From: Persicaria tinctoria
Lineage: Eukaryota; Streptophyta; Magnoliopsida; Caryophyllales; Polygonaceae
Reading direction: 5' to 3'
Length of the DNA: 64,000 nt
NCBI GenBank assembly: GCA_037127255.1
Contig: JBANSL010000001.1
Location: 39,733,001 to 39,797,000, forward strand
The position numbers were made by a program, and so were the translations under genes. Shown here piece after piece: positions 1 through 12,800 of the stretch (position 1 is its first letter; every line of letters starts with the position of its first letter). The notes under the pieces are model-generated. The model saw only the letters and a list, made by a program, of their open reading frames with translations, did no database searches and was not told the origin of the DNA.

Positions 1-3000
1 TATGTTTATTCACCTTGGAGGCTTACTTGCACATCCTCGTGTTCGAAAGACACGTGATTATTAAATTTATTCTCCTTGGAGGCTTACTGCATGCGCATCT
101 GAGCTTAAAGCGCACGCGATCACTAAATTTATGCTCCTTTGAGGCTTACTTTCACATCCCCGTGTTCGAAAGACATGTGATTACTAAATTTGTTCTTCTT
201 GGAAGCTTATTTGCACATCCCCGTGTTCGAAAGACATGTGATTGCTATATTTATTCTCCTTGGAGGCTTAATGCATGCGCATCTGTGCTTAAAGCGCACG
301 CGATCACTAAATTTATGCTCCTTTGAGGCTTACTTTCACATCCCCGTGTCCGAAAGACACGTGATTACTAAATTTATTCTTCTTGGAGGCTTATTTGCAC
401 ATCCCCGTGTTCGAAAGACACGTGATTGCTATATTTATTCTCCTTGGAGGCTTACTTGCATATCCCCGTGTTCGATAGACACGTGATTAATAAATTTATT
501 CTCCTTGGAGGCTTACTTGCACATCATCGTGTTCAATAGACACGTGATCGCTAAATTTTTTCTCCTTGGTGGCTTACTTGCACATCATCGTGTTCGAAAG
601 GCACGTGATTGCTGAATTTAACCTCCTTGGAGGCTTAGTGCATGCACATCCGTTCTTAAAGTGCACGCGATCACTAAATTTATTCTCCTTGAGTCTTACT
701 TGCACATCCCCGGGTTCGAATGACACGTGATTACTAAATTGATTCTCTTTTGAGGATTATTTGCACATCCCCGTGTTCGAAAGACACTTTTTGATTGCTA
801 AATTTATTCTCCTTGGAGGCTTACTTGCACATCCCCGTGTTCGAAAGACACGTGATTGCTAAGTTTATTCTCATTCGAGGCTTACTTGCACATCCCCGTA
901 TTCGAAAGACACGTGATTGCTAAATTTATTCTCCTTGGATGCTTACTGCATGCGCATCTGAGCTTAAAGCGCACGCGATCACTAAATTTATGCTCCTTTG
1001 AGGTTTACTTGCACATCCCCGTGTTCGAAAGACACGTGATTGCTAAGTTTATTCTCATTCGAGGCTTACTTGCACATCCCCGTATTCGAAAGACACGTGA
1101 TTGCTAAATTTATTCACCTTGGAGGCTTACTTGCACATCCTCGTGTTCGAAAGACACGTGATTGCTAAATTTATTCTCCTTGGAGGCTTACTGCATACGC
1201 ATCTGTGCTTAAAGCGCACGCGATCCCTAAATTTATGCTCCTTTGAGGCTTACTTTCACATCCCCGTGTTCGAAAGACACGTGATTACTAAATTTATTCT
1301 CCTTGGAGGCTTATTTGCACATCCCCGTGTTCGAAAGACACGTGATTGCTATATTTATTCTCCTTGGAGGCTTACTTGCATATCCCCGTGTTCGATAGAC
1401 ACGTGATTAATAAATTTACTCTCCTTGGAGGCTTACTTGCTCATCATCGTGTTCGATAGACACGTGATCGCTAAATTTTTTCTCCTTGGTGGCTTACTTG
1501 CACATCATCGTGTTCGAAAGGCACGTGATTACTGAATTTATTCTCCTTGGAGGCTTAGTGCATGCACATCCGTTCTTAAAGTGCACGCGATCACTAAATT
1601 TATTCTCCTTGGAGTCTTACTTGCACATCCCCGGGTTCGAAAGACACGTGATTGCTAAATTGATTCTCTTTTGAGGCTTATTTGCACATCCCCGTGTTCG
1701 AAAGACAGGTGATTGCTATATTTATTCTCCTTGGAGGCTTACTTGCACATCCACGTGTTCGAAATGCACGTGATTGCTAAATTTATTCTCCTTGGAGGCA
1801 TACTGCATTCGCATCTGTGCTTAAAGCCCCCACACACGCTAAATTTATTCTCCTTGAAGGCTTACTTGCACATCCCCGTGTTTGAAAGACACGTGATTGC
1901 TAAATTTATTCTCCTTTGAGGCTTACTTGCACATCCCCGTCTTCGAAAGACACGTGATTGCTAAATTTATTCACCTTTGAGGCTTACTTGCATATCCCCA
2001 TGTTAAAAAGACACGTGAATGCTAAATTTATTCTCCTTTGAGGCTTACTTGCACATCCCCGTGTTCGAAAGACACGTGATTGCTATGTTTATTCTCATTC
2101 GAGGCTTACTTGCACATCCCCGTATTCGAAAGACACGTGATTGCTAAATTTATTCACCTTGGAGGCTTACTTGCACATCCTCGTGTTAGAAAGACACGTG
2201 ATTATTAAATTTATTCTCCTTAGAGGCTTACTGCATGCGCATCTGAGCTTAAAGCGCACGCGATCACTAAATTTATGCTCCTTTGAGGCTTACTTTCACA
2301 TCCCCGTGTTCGAAAGACATGTGATTACTAAATTTGTTCTTCTTGGAAGCTTATTTGCACATCCCCGTGTTCGAAAGACATGTGATTGCTATATTTATTC
2401 TCCTTGGAGGCTTACTGCATGCGCATCTGTGTTTAAAGCGCACGCGATCACTAAATTTATGCTCCTTTGAGGCTTACATTCACATCCCCGTGTCCGAAAG
2501 ACACGTGATTACTAAATTTATTCTTCTTGGAGGCTTATTTGCACATCCCCGTGTTCGAAAGACACGTGATTGCTATATTTATTCTCCTTGGAGGCTTACT
2601 TGCATATCCCCGTGTTCGATAGACACGTTATTAATAAATTTATTCTCCTTGGAGGCTTACTTGCACATCATCGTGTTCAATAGACACGTGATCGCTAAAT
2701 TTGTTCTCCTTGGTGGCTTACTTGCACATCATCGTGTTCGAAAGGCACGTGATTGCTAAATTTATCCTCCTTGGAGGCTTAGTGCATGCACATCCGTTCT
2801 TAAAGTGCACGCGATCACTAAATTTATTCTCCTTGAGTCTTACTTGCACATCCCCGGGTTCGAAAGACACGTGATTACTAAATTGATTCTCTTTTGAGGA
2901 TTATTTGCACATCCCCGTATTCGAAAGACACTTTTTGATTGCTAAATTTATTCTCCTTGGAGGCTTACTTGCACATCCCCGTGTTCGAAAGGCACGTGAT

Positions 3001-5300
3001 TACTAAATTTATTCTCCCTGGAGGCTTACTGCATTCGCATATGTGCTTAAAGCCCCCACAAACGCTAAATTTATTCTCCTTAAAGGCTTACTTGCACATC
3101 CCCGTCTTCGAAAGACACGTGATTGCTAAATTTATTCTCCTTGGAGGCTTACTTGCACATCCCCGTCTTCGAAAGACACGTGATTGCTAAATTTATTCAC
3201 CTTGGAGGCTTACATGCATATCCCCATGTTCAAAAGACAAGTGAATGCTAAATTTATTCTCCTTTGAGGCTTACTTGCACATCCCCGTGTTCGAAAGACA
3301 CGTGATTGCTAAGTTTATTCTCATTCGAGGCTTACTTGCACATCCCCGTATTCGAAAGACACGTGATTGCTAAATTTATTCACCTTGGAGGCTTACTTGC
3401 ACATCCTTGTGTTCGAAAGACACGTGATTGCTAAATTTATTCTCCTTGGATGCTTACTGCATGCGCATCTGAGCTTAAAGTGCACGCGATCACTAAATTT
3501 ATGCTCCTTTGAGGCTTACTTGCACATCCCCGTGTTCGAAAGACACGTGATTGCTAAGTTTATTCTCATTCGAGGCTTACTTGCACATCCCCGTATTCGA
3601 AATACACGTGATTGCTAAATTTATTCACCTTGGAGGCTTACTTGCACATCCTCGTGTTCGAAAGACACGTGATTGCTAAATTTATTCTCCTTGGAGGCTT
3701 ACTGCATACGCATCTGTGCTTAAAGCGCACGCGATCCCTAAATTTATGCTCCTTTGAGGCTTACTTTCACATCCCCGTGTTCGAAAGACACGTGATTACT
3801 AAATTTATTCTCCTTGGAGGCTTATTTGCACATCCCCGTGTTCGAAAGACACGTGATTGCTATATTTATTCTCCTTGGAGGCTTACTTGCATATCCCCGT
3901 GTTCGATAGACACGTGATTAATAAATTTACTCTCCTTGGAGGCTTACTTGCTCATCATCGTGTTCGATAGACACGTGATCCCTAAATTTTTTCTCCTTGG
4001 TGGCTTACTTGCACATCATCGTGTTCGAAAGGCACGTGATTACTTAATTTATTCTCCTTGGAGGCTTAGTGCATGCACATCCGTTCTTAAAGTGCACGCG
4101 ATCACTAAATTTATTCTCCTTGGAGTCTTACTTGCACATCCCCGGGTTCGAAAGACACGTGATTGCTAAATTGATTCTCTTTTGAGGCTTATTTGCACAT
4201 CGCCGTGTTCGAAAGACAGGTGATTGCTATATTTATTTTCCTTGGAGGCTTACTTGCACATCCACGTGTTCGAAATGCACGTGATTGCTAAATTTATTCT
4301 CCTAAGAGGCTTACTGCATTCGCATCTGTGCTTAAAGCCCCCACAAACGCTAAATTTGTTCTCCTTGAAGGCTTACTTGCACATCCCCGTGTTTGAAAGA
4401 CACGTGATTGCTAAATTTATTCTCCTTGGAGGCTTACTATCACATCCCCGTCTTCGAAAGACACGTGATTGCTAAATTTATTCACCTTGGAGGCTTACTT
4501 GCATATCCCCAGGTTAAAAAGACACGTGAATGCTAAATTTATTGTTCTTTGAGGCTTACTTGCACATTCCCGTGTTCGAAAGACACGTGATTGCTATGTT
4601 TATTCTCATTCGAGGCTTACTTGCACATCCCCGTATTCGAAAGACACGTGATTGCTAAATTTATTCACCTTGGAGGCTTACTTGCACATCCTCGTGTTCG
4701 AAAGACACGTGATTGCTAAATTTATTCTCCTTGCAGGCTTACTTGCACATCCTCGTGTTCGAAAGACACGTGACTGCTAAATTTATTCTCCCTGGAGGTT
4801 TACTGCATGCGCATCTGAGCTTAAAGCGCACGCGATCACTAAATTTATGCTCCTTTGAGGCTTACTTTCACATCCCCGTGTTCGAAAGACACATGATTAC
4901 TAAATTTATTCTTCTTGGAGGCTTATTTGCACATCCCCGTGTTCGAAAGATACGTGATTGCTATATTTATTCTCCTTGGAGGCTTACTTGCATATCCCCG
5001 TGTTCGATAGACACGTGATTAATAAATTTACTCTCCTTGGAGGCTTACTTGCACATCATCGTGTTCGATAGACACGTGATCGCTAAATTTTTTCTCCTTG
5101 GTGGCTTACTTGCACAACATCGTGTTCGAAAGGCACGTGATTGCTGAATTTATTCTCCTTGGAGGCTTAGTGCATGCACATCCGTTCTTAAAGTGCACGC
5201 GATCACTAAATTTATTCTCCTTGGAGTCTTACTTGCACATCCCCGGGTTCGAAAGACACGTAATTGCTAAATTAATTCTCTTTTGAGGCTTATTTGCACA
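1..5300 (+). repeat. 2.1-2.5 kb higher-order repeat block
   Basis: Sequence from the left edge to about 900 recurs with an offset of 2144 bases (for example 781 to 2925, both with the rare CACTTTTTGATTG junction). Sequence from about 1101 to 1900 recurs at an offset of 2511 (1101 to 3612, 1713 to 4224). The offsets differ by 367 bases, about six monomers, so the copies are length variants of one unit. A third, more diverged copy continues from about 4600. Unit edges cannot be fixed by eye because every monomer resembles the next. Confidence 0.8.
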
Positions 5301-5754
5301 TCCCCGTGTTCGAAAGACACGTGATTGCTAAATTTATTCTCCTTGAGGCTTACTTGCACTTCCCCGTGTTCGAAAGACATGTAATTGCTAAATTTATTCT
5401 CCTTGGTGGCTTACTGCATGCAGATCGATGCTTAAAGCGCACGCAATCGCTAAATTTATTCTAATTGGAGGCTTGCTTGCACATCCCCGTGTTCGAAAGA
5501 CATGTGATTGCTAAATTCATTCTCCTTGGAGGCTTTCTTGCACATCCCCGTGTTCGAAAGGCACGTGATTGCTAAATTTAATCTCCTAGGAGGCTTACTG
5601 CATGCGCATCCGTGTTTAAGTGCACGCAATCGCAAAATTTATTCTCCTTGGAGGCTTACTTGCATATCCCCGCGTTCGAAAGACACGTGATTGCTAAATT
5701 TATTCTCCTTGGAGGCTTAATTGCACATCCCTGTGTTCGAAAGACACGTGATTG

Positions 5755-6305
5755 CTAAATTTAGTCACCTTGGAGGCTTACTGCATTCGCATCTGTGCTT
5801 AAAGCCCGCACAAACGCTAAATTTATTCTCCTTGAAGGCTTACTTACACATCCCCGTGTTCGAAAGACACGTGATTGCTAAATTTATTCTCCTTGGAGGC
5901 TTACTTGCACATCCCCGTCTTCGAAAGACACGTGATTGCGAAATTTATTCACCTTGGAGGCTTACCTGCATATCCGCATGTTCAAAAGACACGTGAATGC
6001 TAAATTTATTCTCCTTTGAGGCTTACTTGCACATCCCCGTGTTCGAAAGACACTTTTTGATTGCTAAATTTATTCTCCTTGGAGGCTTACTGCATTCGCA
6101 TCTATGCTTAAAGCCCCCACAAACGCTAAATTTATTCTCCTTGAAGGCTTACTTACACATCCCCGTGTTCGAAAGACACGTGATTGCTAAATTTATTCTC
6201 CTTGGAGGCTTACTTGCACATCCCCGTCTTCGAAAGACACGTGATTGCGAAATTTATTCACCTTGGAGGCTTACCTGCATATCCGCATGTTCAAAAGACA
6301 CGTGA
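5755..6305 (+). repeat. Local tandem duplication of about 309 bp
   Basis: A five-monomer segment containing the B-prime monomer (CTGCATTCGCATC then GCCCCCACAAACG) and the marker GATTGCGAAATTTATTCACC appears twice in succession: 5755-5996 and again to 6305, at 309-base spacing. The excess over five monomer lengths comes from a monomer with the longer CACTTTTTGATTG end in the second copy (near 6047-6063). It looks like a recent small unequal-exchange event. Confidence 0.75.
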
Positions 6306-6879
6306 ATGCTAAATTTATTCTCCTTTGAGGCTTACTTGCACATCCCCGTGTTCGAAAGACACGTGATTGCTAAGTTTATTCTCATTCGAGGCTTACTTGC
6401 ACATCCCCGTATTCGAAAGACACGTGATTGCTAAATTTATTCACCTTGGAGGCTTACTTGCACATCCTCGTGTTCGAAAGACACGTGATTGCTAAATTTA
6501 TTCTCCTTAGAGGCTTACTGCATGCGCATCTGTGCTTAAAGCGCACGCGATCACTAAATTTATGCTCCTTTGAGGTTTACATTCACATCCCCGTGTTCAA
6601 AAGACACGTGATTACTAAATTTATTCTGCTTGGAGGCTTACTTGCACATCATCATGTTCGATAGACACGTGATCGGTAAATTTGTTCTCCTTGGTGGCTT
6701 ACTTGCACATCATCGTGTTCGAAAGGCACGTGATTGCTGAATTTATTCTCCTTGGAGGCTTAGTGCATGCACATCCGTTCTTAAAGTGCACGCGATCACT
6801 AAATTTATTCTCCTTGGAGTCTTACTTGCACATCCCCGGGTTCGAAAGACACGTGATTGCTAAATTGATTCTCTTTTGA

Positions 6880-9800
6880 GGCTTATTTGCACATCCCCGT
6901 GTTCGAAAGACAGGTGATCGCTAAATTTATTCTCCTTGGAGGCTTACTTGCACATCCACGTGTTCGAAAGGCACGTGATTGCTAAATTTATTCTCCTTGG
7001 AGGCTTACTGCATTCGCATCTGTGCTTAAAGCCCCCACAAATGCTAAATTTATTCTCCTTGAAGGCTTACTTGCACATCCCCGTGTTTGAAAGACACGTG
7101 ATTGCTAAATTTATTCTCCTTGGAGGCTTACTTGCACATCCCCGTCTTCAAAAGACACGTGATTGCTAAATTTATTCACCTTGGAGGCTTACATGCATAT
7201 CCCCATGTTAAAAAGACACGTGAATGCTAAATTTATTGTTCTTTGAGGCTTACTTGCACATCCCCGTGTTCGAAAGACACGTGATTGCTAAGTTTATTCT
7301 CATTCGAGGTTTACTTGCACATCCTCGTATTCGAAAGACACGTGATTGCTAAATTTATTCACCTTGGAAGCTTACTTGCACATCCTCATGTTCGAAAGAC
7401 ACGTGATTGCTAAATTTATTCTCCTTGGAGGCTTACTGCATGCGCATCTGAGCTTAAAGCGCACAAGATCACTAAATTTATACTCCTTTGAGGCTTACTT
7501 TCACATCCCCGTGTTCGAAAGACACGTGATTACTAAATTTATTTTTCTTGGAGGCTTATTTGCACATCCCCGTGTTCGAAAGACACGTGATTGCTATATT
7601 TAATCTCCTTGGAGGCTTACTTGCACATCCCCAGGTTCGAAAGACACGTGATTGCTAAATTGATTCTCTTTTGAGGCTTATTTGCACATCCCCGTGTTCG
7701 AAAGACACGTGATTGCTAAATTTATTCTCCTTGAGGCTTACTTGCACTACCCCGTGTTCGAAAGACATGTAATTGCTGAATTTATTCTCCTTGGAGGCTT
7801 AGTGCATGCACATCCGTTCTTAAAGTGCACGCGATCACTAAATTTATTCTCCTTGGAGTCTTACTTGCACATCCCTGGGTTCGAAAGACACGTGATTTCT
7901 AAATTGATTCTCTTTTGAGGCTTATTTGCACATCCCGGTGTTCGAAAGACAGGTGATTGCTATATTTATTCTCCTTGGAGGCTTACTTGCACATCCACGT
8001 GTTCGAAATGCACGTGATCGCAAAATTTATTCTCCTTGGAGGCTTACTTGCACATCCACGTGTTCGAAAGGCACGTGATTGCTAAATTTATTCTCCTTGG
8101 AGGCTTACTGCATTCGCATCTGTGCTTAAAGCCCCCATAAATGCTAAATTTATTCTCCTTGAAGGCTTACTTGCACATCCCCGTGTTTGAAAGACACGTG
8201 ATTGCTAAATTTATTCTCCTTGGAGGCTTACTTGCACATCCCCGTCTTCAAAAGACACGTGATTGCTAAATTTATTCACCTTGGAGGCTTACATGCATAT
8301 CCCCATGTTAAAAAGACACGTGAATGCTAAATTTATTGTTCTTTGAGGCTTACTTGCACATCCCCGTGTTCGAAAGACACGTGATTGCTAAGTTTATTCT
8401 CATTCGAGGCTTACTTGCACATCCCCGTATTCGAAAGACACGTGATTGCTAAATTTATTCACCTTGGAGGCTTACTTGCACATCCTCATGTTCGAAAGAC
8501 ACGTGATTGCTAAATTGATTCTCTTTTGAGGCTTATTTGCACATCCCCGTGTTCGAAAGACACGTGATTGCTAAATTTATTCTCCTTGAGGCTTACTTGC
8601 ACTACCCCGTGTTCGAAAGACATGTAATTGCTGAATTTATTCTCCTTGGAGGCTTAGTGCATGCACATCCGTTCTTAAAGTGCACGCGATCACTAAATTT
8701 ATTCTCCTTGGAGTCTTACTTGCACATCCCTGGGTTCGAAAGACACGTGATTGCTAAATTGATTCTCTTTTGAGGCTTATTTGCACATCCCCGTGTTCGA
8801 AAAACAGGTGATTGCTATATTTATTCTCCTTGGAGGCTTACTTGCACATCCACGTGTTCGAAATGCACGTGATCGCTAAATTTATTCTCCTTGGAGGCTT
8901 ACTTGCACATCCACGTGTTCGAAAGGCACGTGATTGCTAAATTTATTCTCCTTGGAGGCTTACTGCATTCGCATCTGTGCTTAAAGCCCCCACAAATGCT
9001 AAATTTATTCTCCTTGAAGGCTTACTTGCACATCCCCGTGTTTGAAAGACACGTGATTGCTAAATTTATTCTCCTTGGAGGCTTACTTGCACATCCCCGT
9101 CTTCAAAAGACACGTGATTGCTAAATTTATTCACCTTCGAGGCTTACATGCATATCCCCATGTTAAAAAGACACGTGAATGCTAAATTTATGGTTTTTTG
9201 AGGCTTACTTGCACATCCCCGTGTTCGAAAGACACGTGATTGCTAAGTTTATTCTCATTCGAGGCTTACTTGCACATCCCCGTATTCGAAAGACACGTGA
9301 TTGCTAAATTTATTCACCTTGGAGGCTTACTTGCACATCCTCATGTTCGAAAGACACGTGATTGCTAAATTTATTCTCCTTGGAGGCTTACTGCATGCGC
9401 ATCTGAGCTTAAAGCGCACGCGATCACTAAATTTATACTCCTTTGAGGCTTACTTTCACATCCCCGTGTTCGAAAGACACGTGATTACTAAATTTATTTT
9501 TCTTGGAGGCTTATTTGCACATCCCCGTGTTCGAAAGACACGTGATTGCTATACTTAATCTCCTTGGAGGCTTACTTGCATATCCCCGTGTTCGATAGAC
9601 ACGTGATTAATAAACTTACTCTCCTTGGAGGCTTACTTGAACATCATCGTGTTCGATAGACACGTGATCGCTAAATTTTTTCTCCTTGGTGGCTTACTTG
9701 CACATCATCCTGTTCGAAAGGCACGTGATTGCTAAATTTATTCTCCTTGGAGGCTTAGTGCATGCACATCCGTTCTTAAAGTGCACGCGATCACTAAATT

Positions 9801-12800
9801 TATTCTCCTTGGAGTCTTACTTGCACATCCCCAGGTTCGAAAGACACGTGATTGCTAAATTGATTCTCTTTTGAGGCTTATTTGCACATCCCCGTGTTCG
9901 AAAGACACGTGATTGCTAAATTTATTCTCCTTGAGGCTTACTTGCACTACCCCGTGTTCGAAAGACATGTAATTGCTGAATTTATTCTCCTTGGAGGCTT
10001 AGTGCATGCACATCCGTTCTTAAAGTGCACGCGATCACTAAATTTATTCTCCTTGGAGTCTTACTTGCACATCCCTGGGTTCGAAAGACACGTGATTGCT
10101 AAATTGATTCTCTTTTGAGGCTTATTTGCACATCCCGGTGTTCGAAAGACAGGTGATTGCTATATTTATTCTCCTTGGAGGCTTACTTTCACATCCACGT
10201 GTTCGAAATGCACGTGATCGCTAAATTTATTCTCCTTGGAGGCTTACTTGCACATCCACGTGTTCGAAAGGCACGTGATTGCTAAATTTATTCTCCTTGG
10301 AGGCTTACTGCATTCGCATCTGTGCTTAAAGCCCCCATAAATGCTAAATTTATTCTCCTTGAAGGCTTACTTGCACATCCCCGTGTTTGAAAGACACGTG
10401 ATTGCTAAATTTATTCTCCTTGGAGGCTTACTTGCACATCCCCGTCTTCAAAAGACACGTGATTGCTAAATTTATTCACCTTGGAGGCTTACATGCACAT
10501 CCCCATGTTAAAAAGACACGTGAATGCTAAATTTATTGTTCTTTGAGGCTTACTTGCACATCCCCGTGTTCGAAAGACACGTGATTGCTAAGTTTATTCT
10601 CATTCGAGGCTTACTTGCACATCCCCGTATTCGAAAGACACGTGATTGCTAAATTTATTCACCTTGGAGGCTTACTTGCACATCCTCATGTTCGAAAGAC
10701 ACGTGATTGCTAAATTGATTCTCTTTTGAGGCTTATTTGCACATCCCCGTGTTCGAAAGACACGTGATTGCTAAATTTATTCTCCTTGAGGCTTACTTGC
10801 ACTACCCCGTGTTCGAAAGACATGTAATTGCTGAATTTATTCTCCTTGGAGGCTTAGTGCATGCACATCCGTTCTTAAAGTGCACGCGATCACTAAATTT
10901 ATTCTCCTTGGAGTCTTACTTGCACATCCCTGGGTTCGAAAGACACGTGATTGCTAAATTGATTCTCTTTTGAGGCTTATTTTGCACATCCCCGTGTTCG
11001 AAAGACAGGTGATTGCTATATTTATTCTCCTTGGAGGCTTACTTGCACATCCACGTGTTCGAAATGCACGTGATCGCTAAATTTATTCTCCTTGGAGGCT
11101 TACTTGCACATCCACGTGTTCGAAAGGCACGTGATTGCTAAATTTATTCTCCTTGGAGGCTTACTGCATTCGCATCTGTGCTTAAAGCCCCCACAAATGC
11201 TAAATTTATTCTCCTTGACGGCTTACTTGCACATCCCCGTGTTTGAAAGACACGTGATTGCTAAATTTATTCTCCTTGGAGGCTTACTTGCACATCCCCG
11301 TCTTCAAAAGACACGTGATTGCTAAATTTATTCACCTTCGAGGCTTACACGCATATCCCCATGTTAAAAAGACACGTGAATGCTAAATTTATGGTTTTTT
11401 GAGGCTTACTTGCACATCCCCGTGTTCGAAAGACACGTGATTGCTAAGTTTATTCTCATTCGAGGCTTACTTGCACATCCCCGTATTCGAAAGACACGTG
11501 ATTGGTAAATTTATTCACCTTGGAGGCTTACTTGCACATCCTCATGTTCGAAAGACACGTGATTGCTAAATTTATTCTCCTTGGAGGCTTACTGCATGCG
11601 CATCTGAGCTTAAAGCGCACGCGATCACTAAATTTATACTCCTTTGAGGCTTACTTTCACATCCCCGTGTTCGAAAGACACGTGATTACTAAATTTATTT
11701 TTCTTGGAGGCTTATTTGCACATCCCCGTGTTCGAAAGACACTTGATTGCTATATTTAATCTCCTTGGAGGCTTACTTGCACATCCCCAGGTTCGAAAGA
11801 CACGTGATTGCTAAATTGATTCTCTTTTGAGGCTTATTTGCACATCCCCGTGTTCGAAAGACACGTGATTGCTAAATTTATTCTCCTTGAGGCTTACTTG
11901 CACTACCCCGTGTTCGAAAGACATGTAATTGCTGAATTTATTCTCCTTGGAGGCTTAGTGCATGCACATCCGTTCTTAAAGTGCACGCGATCACTAAATT
12001 TATTCTCCTTGGAGTCTTACTTGCACATCCCTGGGTTCGAAAGACACGTGATTGCTAAATTGATTCTCTTTTGAGGCTTATTTGCACATCCCGGTGTTCG
12101 AAAGACATGTGATTGCTATATTTATTCTCCTTGGAGGCTTACTTGCACATCCACGTGTTCGAAATGCACGTGATCGCTAAATTTATTCTCCTTGGAGGCT
12201 TACTTGCACATCCACGTGTTCGAAAGGCACGTGATTGCTAAATTTATTCTCCTTGGAGGCTTACTGCATTCGCATCTGTGCTTAAAGCCCCCATAAATGC
12301 TAAATTTATTCTCCTTGAAGGCTTACTTGCACACCCCCCCGTGTTTGAAAGACACGTGATTGCTAAATTTATTCTCCTTGGAGGCTTACTTGCACATCCC
12401 CGTCTTCAAAAGACACGTGATTGCTAAATTTATTCACCTTGGAGGCTTACATGCATATCCCCATGTTAAAAAGACACGTGAATGCTAAATTTATTGTTCT
12501 TTGAGGCTTACTTGCACATCCCCGTGTTCGAAAGACACGTGATTGCTAAGTTTATTCTCATTCGAGGCTTACTTGCACATCCCCGTATTCGAAAGACACG
12601 TGATTGCTAAATTTATTCACCTTGGAGGCTTACTTGCACATCCTCATGTTCGAAAGACACGTGATTGCTAAATAGATTCTCTTTTGAGGCTTATTTGCAC
12701 ATCCCCGTGTTCGAAAGACACGTGATTGCTAAATTTATTCTCCTTGAGGCTTACTTGCACTACCCCGTGTTCGAAAGACATGTAATTGCTGAATTTATTC

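Noticed and set aside
12331..12345. Run of eight C in one monomer as a functional signal
   Set aside because: It is a single occurrence in place of CATCCCCG, most easily a local mutation or a homopolymer sequencing error.
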